A stretch of DNA of 50,328 nt from Nemertoderma westbladi (taxonomy: Eukaryota > Xenacoelomorpha > Nemertodermatida > Nemertodermatidae), in the NCBI GenBank assembly GCA_032718475.1, contig JAUCBJ010002515.1:1-50328 (forward strand), in the 5' to 3' direction. The notes below the pieces were generated by a model, which did no database searches, was not told where the DNA came from, and saw only the letters and a program-made list of their open reading frames with translations. The translations under genes were made by a program, and so were the position numbers. Below are positions 11,522 to 21,826 of the stretch, piece by piece. The stretch's first letter is position 1. Every line of letters begins with the position of its first letter.

Positions 11522-13774
11522 CTAATCGTATCTCTTAACATCGGATTGTCGAGTGGCTGTTCGCAATGATTTGCTTTGTTCGGCATTGGCGGACTGCACC
11601 AGTTCCTGAGTCTCTAGATACCGCGCCATCGCTTCTATATACTCGCGTTGCATGACCTGCGCCCGTCGGTAAACCTCGGTCGACTTCCCGTTGTACATCA
11701 ACGCGTTCGTGAACATCAGCATGATATCGCGCTGGAACTCGGCCGTGGAGCGGATGGCCCCGGTGTCGAGTCGGCGTTTAATCAGCGAGAGATCCATTGG
11801 GCGCGCCACGATCTCTCGGTAGCCCGGCGCCGAGTCCATGCGGACCGGCTGCAGGAAGAGATTAGCGAACCGGTTGTCCGCAACCTCGCGATGCACCATC
11901 ATGATACCGCGACGCCAGAGTCGCAACGCGGTCGGATCCGCATCCGACGTGGCGAGGGATATCGGGGAGTCGGAGCGAGTCGGTTGGAACGAAACCTCGC
12001 TGGTCTCCGAACGCTCCTCGTCCATCAACGGGTCGCTCATCGCAACCGAGCTGAGTTTAATGCGGACCGGTGGGACTAACCGCATCTCTTCCGGGACTAG
12101 TCGCAACTCTTCCGAAAGGTCCTCCGACTTGATTAATTCTTGAAGGTCGCCGTCATCGTTTGATAGAACCTCGAGTAGCGCAGGTGAGTGCCGTGCCGGA
12201 CTCTGCAACCTCTGTTTCTTGGGCTGGGGACTGCGGGATGGTTCCTCTTCCGTTGGGCAGCCGGCCTCGCGGATCGCTAATAACAGACATTGGTCCCTGT
12301 CGGGTGTGAGGAGGTCTATGGGACTCAGATCGGTCATAGGGGAGGTGATGGCCCCCAAGGGGCTTTGGGACGCATTGGCTTGTGGACTTTTGGAAACATT
12401 TTGAGAGCTTTGAGACGAATTGGTTCGTGGCGTTTGGGACACATTGGTTCGTGGGCTTTGTGATTTGTTGGCTCTTGGACTGTGTGACGTATTAGCTTGA
12501 GGACTTTGGTTTGCCCTAGGGCTTAGAGAGGGATTCGCACGTGGACTATTCCACAGGCGAGGGGAGGTCTGCACTAGATCGGGAGGCCCTGATGTAAACT
12601 TAACTGGAGAATAATTCACCGAGAAATCGACGTTGTTTGAGGAGCGGTCGGGACGCCTGTTGAAACAAATTTCGTTCTCCGAACCCAGATCCTCATCGAA
12701 TGAGCAGTTAAGTGTTACGGTATTGCCGCCCAGCGGGGGTGAGGTGAAGAGTATAGGGGTGGCGTGACCTGTGGGAGGGGTTCGTAAGCCTACAGGGGAG
12801 CTACTGAGTGGATCATCGGTGAAGGGATTGTATAGCTGAGGAACAACCTCTGGGAAGGAAACGCGTGTGGGTGATATTGTGGGAGTGTGGGAGGGTGAGA
12901 CAGTGGGTGCATGCGAGGGGGAGATAGTGGGGGCATGTTGGGGGAAGGCATAAGCGGCATGTGAGGGGGAAATAGTGGGGGCATGCGAGGGGGAGATAGT
13001 GGGGGCATGTGGGACGGAGATAGTGGGGGCATGTTGGGGGAAGGCATAAGCGGCATGTGAGGGGGAAATAGTGGGGGCATGCGAGGGGGAGATAGTGGGG
13101 GCATGTGGGACGGAGATAGTGGAAACAGGGTGTGGAGAGAGAGTGGGGGCGCGAATGGGAGAAATTGTAGGAGCATTGGAGGGAGAGATAGTGGGGGCGC
13201 GGATGGGAGAAGCATGGGTTGTAGATATTAATCCACTAGAAGAACTCTTATGGTCGTTTGTCTCTGGTGGAAAAACTTCATCTACCATTTGAGAGTTTTT
13301 TCCATCATCAAGTTCCCCATAATCCTCAGGTCGACCACCTTCCATACCAGCCAGCATGGCAGGTAATCTATCATCCATCTCTCCTTTATCGATCGCATCC
13401 ATTTCCTTCAGAGTTTCAGCGTACGCCGATATGTCCTCTTGCACGAGTTTTTTTAGTTCCTCAATACGTTCCACCGATAGCTTCCGGACTATGTTTTCCA
13501 CTGGAGTATCCGATGTGTCCCCTCGTTTCCGTCTCGGTGTATCGGCTGTCTCCAGTAGCGACGCGTACTGCAGGGCGCAGTTCCGGGTCGAGAACCAATC
13601 AGCTGGTCGTGCCGCGTCCGCTCGGTCCGACCCAGACGCCGTGAACGTCCGGATTGATTTCGCTACCGACTGCCAGTTTTGGTCTCCGCTTCTCAGCACT
13701 GCGGAAGCCAAACAAAGTTTCTCACGGACTGACCATTTCGCGAGCGATTGCTGTGACTGGTATCCAGACATCAT
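11522..13774 (-). CDS. BRD8: Bromodomain-containing protein 8-like, intronless
   Basis: BRD8 is the acetyl-lysine reader subunit of the nuclear NuA4/TIP60 histone acetyltransferase complex. The 750-residue protein opens with the family's conserved N-terminal block (WSVREKLCLASAVLRSGDQNW at about 13-33, ADWFSTRNCALQYASLLE at about 57-74, then TPRRKRGD). A helical segment IVRKLSVERIEELKKL follows. The middle is low complexity: a Pro/Ser/His repeat HAPTISPS (about 185-290) and an Asn/Ser-rich SPRAN-type repeat (about 405-470). A single bromodomain lies near 620-725, with APGYREIVARPMDLSLIK and the acetyl-lysine-binding Asn in ALMYN. The start is the first of two ATGs, at 13774; the frame is closed upstream by a TAG a few codons earlier. 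No introns interrupt it, although the vertebrate gene has many. It is shorter than human BRD8 isoforms, which can carry two bromodomains. Confidence 0.93.
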   Translation of the reverse strand: MMSGYQSQQSLAKWSVREKLCLASAVLRSGDQNWQSVAKSIRTFTASGSDRADAARPADWFSTRNCALQYASLLETADTPRRKRGDTSDTPVENIVRKLSVERIEELKKLVQEDISAYAETLKEMDAIDKGEMDDRLPAMLAGMEGGRPEDYGELDDGKNSQMVDEVFPPETNDHKSSSSGLISTTHASPIRAPTISPSNAPTISPIRAPTLSPHPVSTISVPHAPTISPSHAPTISPSHAAYAFPQHAPTISVPHAPTISPSHAPTISPSHAAYAFPQHAPTISPSHAPTVSPSHTPTISPTRVSFPEVVPQLYNPFTDDPLSSSPVGLRTPPTGHATPILFTSPPLGGNTVTLNCSFDEDLGSENEICFNRRPDRSSNNVDFSVNYSPVKFTSGPPDLVQTSPRLWNSPRANPSLSPRANQSPQANTSHSPRANKSQSPRTNVSQTPRTNSSQSSQNVSKSPQANASQSPLGAITSPMTDLSPIDLLTPDRDQCLLLAIREAGCPTEEEPSRSPQPKKQRLQSPARHSPALLEVLSNDDGDLQELIKSEDLSEELRLVPEEMRLVPPVRIKLSSVAMSDPLMDEERSETSEVSFQPTRSDSPISLATSDADPTALRLWRRGIMMVHREVADNRFANLFLQPVRMDSAPGYREIVARPMDLSLIKRRLDTGAIRSTAEFQRDIMLMFTNALMYNGKSTEVYRRAQVMQREYIEAMARYLETQELVQSANAEQSKSLRTATRQSDVKRYD
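12890..13215 (-). repeat. Coding minisatellite inside BRD8-like gene
   Basis: A G-rich repeat (plus strand GTGGGGGCATGYGAGGGGGAGATA) encodes HAPTISPS-type octapeptides on the minus strand. Part of it forms a larger 96-bp (32-codon) unit seen twice, marked by TTGGGGGAAGGCATAAGCGG at 12938 and 13034. Because the large unit is a multiple of three, copy-number change would keep the frame. Confidence 0.85.
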
Positions 13775-14295
13775 TAACACATAGGCCTATAGTTCTGGAG
13801 TTAGCCTATAAAATTAATTCCTATAGGTTTATCAATATCGAATTACAGTTATTTCTACACTTTTTATGGACTTACTGACTTACAGTCTGACAGTTACCGG
13901 TACTGGCTGATGAAGCCAGAAGCTGATTGCCAACCCCAACCCTCGACCCTGCAAACAGCAAACGGTTCCAAGAAACACTGAAACAGGACAGACAGACAGA
14001 TCTGCAGATAGACCATTGCAGCATTGACCATACAATCAAGTTAATCTAATGTTTATTATTTTATTATTACAAAACCATTACAGGTATTCGATAAAAACAA
14101 AAAGTAAGCGGAATACACACCGCTTTTTCACTTTTTTTATTTACGTTACGTTACAGTGGCACATTATTTTAACCAAAAACAATAAACTAAACACAATAGA
14201 ACAGGTTACAGTTTTATTTTTGACTGTACGTACAGTATTCAGCTGTTATTTGCATCGAATTTCCCCTGGAGAGGGATGCATTTTTATTGCGTCCA
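13775..14295. other. Upstream region of the BRD8-like gene
   Basis: No coding frame that I believe lies here. The interval should contain the BRD8-like promoter and 5' untranslated region, but I can point to no core promoter motif with confidence. Confidence 0.35.
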
Positions 14296-14421
14296 GTGGG
14301 GGTGTGTGTGTAGAGCGGCATGAAAAAATATCATGTCGCTCTCCACACACATTAAAGTACTGTAAGTTATGTAGTGAGGGGTGTGTGTGTGTGTTGAGCG
14401 CATGCCGCTCTCCACACACAA
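14296..14421. repeat. Hairpin-forming dispersed repeat, copy 1
   Basis: GTGTGTGTAGAGCGGCATGA (14303-14322) faces TCATGTCGCTCTCCACACAC (14331-14350) across an 8-base loop and can form a hairpin. A second, similar hairpin half (GAGCGCATGCCGCTCTCCACACAC) lies near 14397-14420. The whole block is present in inverted orientation at 20752-20870. Confidence 0.75.
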
Positions 14422-14512
14422 AGTGAAAGTGTTGCAATGTCATACATGTACCGGCAGACCGGTACAGTAAAGGACAGAACTCTCAATACTGTTTATAATA
14501 AAATAGTAATTA

Positions 14513-15305
14513 GTAGGGGAGGGTAGGGTAAGGGACTTTTGGCATGCTTTTTTTGTCAAATACGCTCATATCTTCCAATCTGTTTACTCATTTGTTTAAT
14601 ATTAGTTCTTATTTTGTTTAGAATTTAATGGGCTATCTTTCAGTCATAGTTTGTATTGATTTTAAACAGATTTTGAAACGTTAGGGTCGATTTTGTCGAC
14701 AGAGGTCAAACATGCCAATCCTCCCAACACGTGGGGACATTTGGCAGAGAGGACAGGGATATTTGGCATCCTACTTTAAACGCCCTGTTCTATATACATT
14801 TACAGCCTATTTTGCAAATATTTATCGTATATAGTATACTGTAGTAACTACCAGCTGACGAGCAATTTACTTTATTCTGTTAATATCCCTCTAAGTTTAA
14901 CTTCAAGGTTTACTTTACGCGCAAATTCAAGGAATTCTCCGAGCCGTTGATGGTTCATTTCCGCTGCTGTTTGCCGGATGTGGGTTTGGTATGTGGGGAG
15001 TGTTCATGTACAATTAGGTTCTTAATAAATTCGTAGCATACAGTAGAATCAACGAATTTAGAAGGCGGGGGAGGGGGGGTGGGTGGCCGTTGTTGCCTGG
15101 AACCCAAACAATAACAAATTATCGTTTTGATTGGATAATTACCAAATGTTATCCAGAGAATTGCCAGTTACATTAAATTTAATAATATTCAGATATAGTA
15201 TTATAAGTTGAGTAAAAAAGTTGTTGCAATCCACATTCAGGAAGTCCCTCTAAAAGGCATGCATGCCAAATCTCCCCACGTACCAAATCTCCATGGTCTC
15301 CCCTA
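14513..15305. mobile_element. Possible inverted-repeat element
   Basis: TAGGGGAG at about 14514 is mirrored by CTCCCCTA at about 15298. Both are followed inward by imperfectly matching sequence that includes TTGGCATGC (near 14539 and, inverted, near 15262). AT-rich, non-coding sequence lies between. The inverted repeats are short and imperfect and no target-site duplication is clear, so this is tentative. Confidence 0.35.
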
Positions 15306-15378
15306 CCGGTATTGCAGTAAGTCAGTAAGTAGGTATTTCCTATTTCAATAGTTTTGCTAACTCTATAGAGCCTGTACA

Positions 15379-18300
15379 GGTCAGGTCGGGTCAGGTGAGG
15401 TATTCTAGGTCATTGATCAAGAAAACTTGCCACCTGCATGCAGCATAAAGGAGGTGCCACCTGTGACTGTATAGACCCTCTTACTAGGGCAAACCTCTTA
15501 CTAGGGGTCCTGTGACTAGGACCCCTTCGTTCTGGGATAAGGACGCCCTTGGTCCAGGATTAAGGACCCATATAGCATATACTTGGCTGCAGGAGTATAT
15601 GGCCTGGCCAGGCAGATGGTGATCTACCAATGGCTGGTCAGGAGTAGAGTGTTCTCATGTCCACACTGAGTGCACTTCACTGCGACCTGCGCCTGGCAGC
15701 AGGGGTACAGGGCATGGCCCAGCAGACAAGCTGCACAGCCACAGCCAATGGTGGGTCATGTGCGCCAGAGTAGATATGGGTGATGGGCCTCATGTGGAAT
15801 GGCAAACAAGTGTGTGGTATTTGCCCTGAGAGCTGACTCGGCAAAAAAGCACCCCCCAACCCCCACTATGGATTGCATTAGTAATGCTGAGGTCCGGCCA
15901 CTTGAGGCCAGTGGAATTACCGGACACAATTGGCCTCACAGGCGTCAGTTATCTCCTGACCGGATGCCTGTCTCACCCCCTACTGGAGAGAGAGCGGCCA
16001 ACAATTCTGTGAGTCCCTTTCCTGATGACCTTTTTGGCCCAAACCCTTGGTCACCAGGGAGGCCAGATTGTGATGGGGAGAGGGATTCTGGAGTTGGAGG
16101 CTACTCTCATGTTCCACCCCGACCAACAAAGCCATTGGTGAATCTGAGGCAAGTCAAAAGACTAGCCTCAGTAAACACCCTAACACTCGGGTCCCCAATG
16201 CGACAAGGTGAGCTGATTGCCTTGGCAGATAAGCTTTCTCTTAGCGCAGTGGGAATTCAAGAGCACCGAATGCAGGCTGGACAGACTGATGAGGTTCTGA
16301 TTAAGGACATGTGGGGCGGTTGGCGACTCGCCCTCGCGTCAGCAGATGATAGTGGCAATGGTGGAATTGGTCTATTGATGAATCCAACTGCACATGCAGC
16401 ATTGGACAAAATAGACCAAATCTCTAACCGCATCATCCGCTGCCACTTCTCATGTTCTGGAAGATTGGCTAAGAAGTTTCCTAAGGTGGTTCTGATTGTG
16501 TGCTACTCTCCAACTACTGTAGTGTTGCCCCTGTAGAGGAGGTGGAAAATTTCTACCACAATCTATAAGCAGATGGAGTGGATCAGCATGCATTCTTAAC
16601 ATTCCTGGGAGACTTTAATGCAAGTCTGCATCAATCACCTACATCACCCTGGGTCTATAGCGATAGTGTTAACCGAAATTCCGTCCATCTTCAGGATTTT
16701 ATCTCTGCAAATGGATTGTTTTCGGCTGGAACCCAGTTCTAGAAGCGAACTGGAAAGCTATGGACTCATGGTGGACCCAGTGTTCACAAGTCCCAGGTAG
16801 ACCATATTCTGTTTCGTAGGAAATACAGGAGCTCTATACAAGACTGTAATGCTTTTACACTTCGACCCTTCTCCAGTGATCACCGCCTTATTGTGGCCAA
16901 GGTAAGACTATGTCTGCGTGTTAGCAGAACAACGAAATCTGCCTTGCCGCGGCATGACTGGTCCTCTATGTTGCAACAGCCAAGTGTGAGATCCAGCTTC
17001 ACACTACAGCTGAGCAACAGGTATGAGGTTCTTGCCTCTGAGGCGGCAGATCATTGCGAGGGCTATACTGCCTTCACATAAGCAGTTAAGTTAGCAGCTG
17101 CAGAAACAGTTCCTGTATACCCTAGAAACAGGAAAAGGGCCCACTGGACTGACCACAAAAGTCAGAAGTGCCGAAATGACCTCTATAAGGCGCAGAAAGT
17201 GTCTCGACTCAAGCAGACTACAGCAGCCAAGAAGGCAGTTAAGGCTGCATCTAGGTCCCTATACAATATTATTCTATAATCGCATCAGGGATCTCATTGA
17301 GAGACGGCTCCGTGAAAATCAGAATGGGTTCCGTAAAGGTCGTGGAACTGTGTCGTGGATAATTGAAGAGTTATCAAAAAAGAAAGACAGGCATCTGGTT
17401 GTTATCTTTGTTGACTTCGTCAAGGCCTTTGATTCAGTCTCTCGCTCACCTATGTTTGGCATACTTTCATTATATGGGATTCCTGATGAAATTATTGCGG
17501 CAATCAGATCAGTATACGATGGTTCGACAACATTTGTGTCTACTGTTGACGGTGACACAACCATTTGAAGTGTTATGGGACGTCTTCCAGGGAGACACAC
17601 TTGCACCATTCTTGTTCATAATTGTGATTGACTATGTTCTACGCATGTCCATAGTTCATCATAATGATGAGGGGGTAATGATAACTCCACCTACTGGCTC
17701 CAGAAGTCGAGGAAATAACTGATCTAGACTTTGCTGATGACTTAGGAGTACTCTCAGAATCACTAGAGGGTGCCCAACGGCTCCTCAGCTCATTAGATCA
17801 GGCTGCTTCTAGTGTTGGTCTTTTTATTAACTCCAAAAAAAACAAAATTTTAACAGTTAACTTTGAAAGTCCTCAGCAAGTCTCTGACCGGATGAGCATA
17901 AGCTCAAAGGCTGGTATGCTAGAGCATGTGGACAACTTCTGTTGCCTGGGATCATGTGTCCGTAAGTCCGGTGAGGACCTTCGAATACGTAAGGGAAAGG
18001 AATGTGCAGCCTTGAATAGGCTTTCCAGGATTTGGAAGTCACATAGAATTAATCGGAAAATTAATGTCCGATTATTTAGGGCAGCAGTAGATCCAGTGCT
18101 CCTCTATGGGAGTCCATGCTGTGCTCTAACTGCTGAGGACACCAAATCATTGAATGGCATATTCACAAGAATGCTACACCGGGTTCATTGTGTAAGTACA
18201 ATGCACACATCTCCAACCAGACACTATATAACATTGGAGGTATCTCATTGGTTCCCCAAAGCTTGACACTAGCACAAAGTCGCCTCCGCTTTGCAGGACA

Positions 18301-18558
18301 TTGTTTTCGCCGTGAGGACCAGCCAGAGCATAATCTGGTGCTTTGGCAGCCTCATGGAGTGAATAAGCATGGTGGACAGCCCATGACTTTCTTGAGACGC
18401 AACTTAAAGGACACTGGCCTTGAAGATGCGGATGATCTAGCAAATGTCATGGGTGATAGGGAGTTGTGGTGGCGCAATTTTGTCGACAAGCCGGCACAGC
18501 ATTCTTAAAAATGCAGCTGCAATGCAGCATGCCGATCCTAGTAGTAGTAGTAGTAGTA
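15379..18558 (+). mobile_element. LINE copy 2, decayed, same family as copy 1
   Basis: The element starts with the same GGTCA repeats and ends with six TAG units (18541-18558). It is head to head with copy 1 across the BRD8-like gene. Relative to copy 1 it has lost about 550 bp: the sequence jumps from CTAGGTCCCT to ATACAATATT near 17262. Smaller gaps lie near 17347 and 17717, and point stops are present. I found no convincing target-site duplication. It is immobile by itself. Confidence 0.92.
15799..18508 (+). pseudogene. Broken LINE endonuclease-reverse transcriptase
   Basis: The frame opens at 15799 and runs intact through the N-terminal part and half of the endonuclease to 16536. There it is lost after ATTGTGTGCTACTCTCCAAC, by a small indel that shifts the frame into a stop. 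Fragments continue in other frames: 16618-16800 (with a TAG created in CAGTTCTAGAAGC), 16893-17081, 17176-17722 (reverse-transcriptase VDFVKAFDSVSRS and GDTLAPFLF), then the FADD region and the C-terminal part to 18508. Most of the thumb-to-palm linker is deleted. Its value is that it preserves the uninterrupted N-terminal junction that copy 1 lost. Confidence 0.9.
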
Positions 18559-18839
18559 ATACTGTAGGTCTAACAGTGTTTGTAATAATGAGTTTTTGTA
18601 CACATTGCAGTCAAAGATTGGTTGAAGGCTGCCATAGACTGCCATAGTTGCGGCAGATCCGTTACCAGTACCAGTACATATTTGGGGAGAAATGATACGC
18701 TTGTAGAGGAATGTTCGCCAGGAAGCGGAGAACCCGGATCCATAGCCTCCATATCAACAGGACCTGGCGGTAGTAGCCCTGACAAAACGGATGTTCTACT
18801 AACATTTAGTGAGTAGTACCTAGCTGATAAGAAGAGAGG

Positions 18840-20140
18840 ACCTTAGAAAAACCAATAGAAGAAAATGCCTTCTCGGCCCTACAAGCTGGGTCAAAACGTT
18901 TCAAGAAATTTGATATGGTTTCCGTGACTATAGGAGCTTGTAAATATAATGCTGTTATTCAGGAGCTGAAACAAGTTTGGCGAAAGTCATTGACTGTCAA
19001 TACGCCAAAATGCCGATCATGAAAGCTTATTGAAAACAGCTACTACCAAATTTCGAGCTATACATTATACACTACAGTGATGTATTCGACAGTGCAATAC
19101 ATGATGGCGAATTTTTATTGTTGTATGTAGTTAAAACGCCAGTATATAAGCTCCCAATCAGTAGCAAAGCTTCGTTTTGTTGAAGTATAAATATGAAATT
19201 CGTAAAGAATATCGTCGCCTTTGTTTTCTCATATGCCGTATCAGTGAGTATGAATTAAAACTGCATGATATTATTGACCCAACCCCTGCCGTGACCGTTC
19301 AACCTGTAGTGGTAGTTGAACCTGTCTCTATATCTGAACCAAGTGTGGTTATTGATTTAATGAATGAATCTGTTGATATTGCTTCTATTAGTACCACCAG
19401 TAACTCGGCCAGTTCAATTGCTCCACAATTCAATGTTGACGATTTTTATATTAAGGATGATGATTTTACTGGCGTTCCGGACACAGTAGAGCACGAACCA
19501 GAGGCCTCTAGCGGATATTGATGTGGACAAACGATTTTGGGAATTTACTAAAAATGACCTTGAATTATTATTTGATACGGCTGTAATATTGCAGATGATC
19601 TTAAAGATCCTGAAAGATCCTGAAAGATCCTGAAAGATCATGAAAGAGCCAATGATTGTATAATCACTACTCAGGTTAAAGTTCGATTTGTAGGAGAGCC
19701 TGGCGAAGATCAAGGAGGACTCCGCCGCGACCTCTTCGGTTCTTTCGTGAATAAACTTATGGAATCTTCATCTCTATGTACTCAAGTTGGCGGATTTATT
19801 GTACCTTCTGCAGCAGATATGGCCAAAGTGGTAAATTGTACATTTACCTAATTTGGTCGTATTCTTTCTATGATTTATTATCACGGCGTTTTTGCGGGTT
19901 TTTTTGCATCCGGTTGTAGCGGCTTACATATGTTTCGACGAATCTAACCCATATACATTGCCCAAGAGTCACCCCATACTATCAACAGTGGTTATTTATC
20001 GATGAGTACTGTCGATTGGGAAGTGTCAGCCCATCTGTTCGCGAAATTAGTATTGAACTCGGTTTGCTCCCACCACCCAATGATGCCTCTTGCACCATCG
20101 TTGACACTTTTTTTACTAACATTTAAATGTTTATTTTGTT
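18840..20140 (+). pseudogene. Degraded HECT-domain E3 ubiquitin ligase gene
   Basis: Around 19675-19850 one frame reads VRFVGEPGEDQGGLRRDLF and continues FGSFVNKLMES. This resembles the start of HECT catalytic domains, where an acidic-glycine motif is followed by GG and an Arg-rich helix. After a stop at about 19850 another frame continues with GRILSMIYYHGVFAGFF, like the next HECT helices. Upstream a 114-codon acidic, Val/Ser-rich frame (19177-19521) may be its linker. Between them a tandem 10-bp AGATCCTGAA repeat (about 19607-19640) breaks the frame. No C-terminal catalytic cysteine region is readable. HECT proteins transfer ubiquitin via a thioester cysteine, but this copy cannot. The family assignment rests on short motifs. 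Confidence 0.55.
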
Positions 20141-20751
20141 CCTGTAAATAAATCGGCTATTGATTATATCAAAGAGACACTTTTAAGGAACCTATTCAAC
20201 GTTCCAAGAAGATTGATATTTAAAATTTCTTTGTTGTACTCCAATCACTCACCTTGTTGAGTTTTTTTGATTCTGCTAAGTTTTTCAATCGAGCTACTGT
20301 AGTTCCAATGTTTACAAAGTAAGAAGAGGATATCATGTACTAGCTTGGTGATCGAGATAATGGACGAAGCTGCTAAACCGGAAACACTGTGCATTTCTGA
20401 TGGCGATTATACAGTACATTATACCTGTTAAAGATCTAAAAATCTGGTTTTTTGGATCACAAAATCCAGTTCATATTCCGACATTGGCCATCGAGTTTAG
20501 AAATTGGCCTCCGGGATGCAGGGCAGGTGGTGTCTACTTGTTTATTCCTCATGTGCAATTCAATTAACAATCCCCAACCATATAAACTTAAAATACTCTG
20601 TAATATAAAACTTTTCCATTGCATACAAGAACTGCGTTGCACAATGTCGTTAGCATACCCAACACTACTTCACATACGATAATTCAGCAGACTTAGACCT
20701 AGGCCTACATTGTACTTCATATTCTATTTCCCGCCATTTTGACTTTGTTTG
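20141..20751. other. Spacer, nothing recognised
   Basis: AT-rich sequence downstream of the HECT remnant. Short frames on both strands show no protein features. Confidence 0.35.
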
Positions 20752-20870
20752 CTGGGGAGCAGCATGATATTATCGTGCCGCTCTACACACACCCCTCACT
20801 ACACAACTTACATTACTTTAATGTGTGTGGAGTGGGGAGCAGCATGATATTTTCATGCCGCTCTACACAA
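20752..20870. repeat. Hairpin-forming dispersed repeat, copy 2 (inverted)
   Basis: The reverse complement matches 14296-14421 along its length, including GTAGAGCGGCATGA...TCATG, CCACACACATTAAAGTA and TGTAGTGAGGGGTGTGTGT. Internal hairpins are again possible. The two copies flank LINE copy 2 and the HECT remnant in opposite orientation. Confidence 0.75.
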
Positions 20871-21826
20871 TATGTGTATGTCATACATTTCAGAGGCAAA
20901 TCATCAATCATCGTTATGTGAGTGCAGCGCTGGCACTTGTGAGCCACTCCACTGTAGGCTGGTAGGTACAGTACTATCTATACCCTGATACCTGTATGGA
21001 AAAGTTATACCAGTAGGCCCTACAGCAGTACACCACACCTTCAGTCAGTTAGTCCATTAGCCTAGTGTCCAGTTGCCAGTAGTCATTCATACTGCTGTAC
21101 TGTGTGTGTACTGGTACCTGCGTAGCTATGGATTATTTAAATATTGAACAGTAGTAAATAAAGCGACCAGTCTACCGGTGAAGAGGTTAAGCGAAAGCTG
21201 ATAAATACTGCATATAATCAAATTGTTTGGTCAAATGACAAGTGCAACCAATCATGGTAGACAATTTAGTCTCCCCTTCCCTTGTCAAGGGGTTAACATA
21301 TTAAATACAGTATATCCTTGCCCTATCGTGAACAAAGGCAATAAAAAGCATAGAGAATCGATAAGAACCATCGGCCTATTTCCTTTGTAACTATTTTTGA
21401 ACTCTAAACATTAATTATTAACACATTTTACCGCCCGCAACGCATGAAGTGAAGAATATGTAGTTTTCGCGTATTCCTCTATATAGAGTATACAGGTATA
21501 GGATACATTACTGTTGAAAGCATTTGATGGTTGTGGGTTGTTTATTGAACATACCGTATTGTGTCTTATTTTAGTACGACTCGCTTGGAATACGTAAGCC
21601 TACTAATGATAAACGACGTACTGACGTATAGCCTACGCGTAGGTCGAAAAGATTTACCCTACTGCTGTACTGTGCTGCCTACTGCTGCCTACTGACCTGC
21701 CAGAGACACATCAGCACATTGCTGCATTGCAGTATTGCAGTTCCAGAGTTCTGTCTGTCTGTTGGTGTACAGTACCGTAATCAGGTAATACTACAGTACA
21801 AATGGTAATTCTCCCCTGAGACATTC
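20871..21826. other. Upstream region of the SLC25A46-like gene
   Basis: No gene is visible here. The interval is non-coding with short dispersed motifs such as GTACTGTAC. It presumably holds the promoter and 5' untranslated region, but I cannot place a transcription start. Confidence 0.35.

Noticed and set aside
12790-13215. Minus-strand 141-codon Pro/Leu/Met-rich frame
   Set aside because: It is an out-of-frame reading of the coding minisatellite in the BRD8-like gene.
13775-13780. An earlier GTG start for the BRD8-like protein
   Set aside because: Nuclear animal genes start at ATG in nearly all cases, and two ATGs follow at once at 13774 and 13771.
15371-18570. CTGTA as a target-site duplication of LINE copy 2
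   Set aside because: The shared five bases do not sit directly at both ends and are too short and common here to be convincing.
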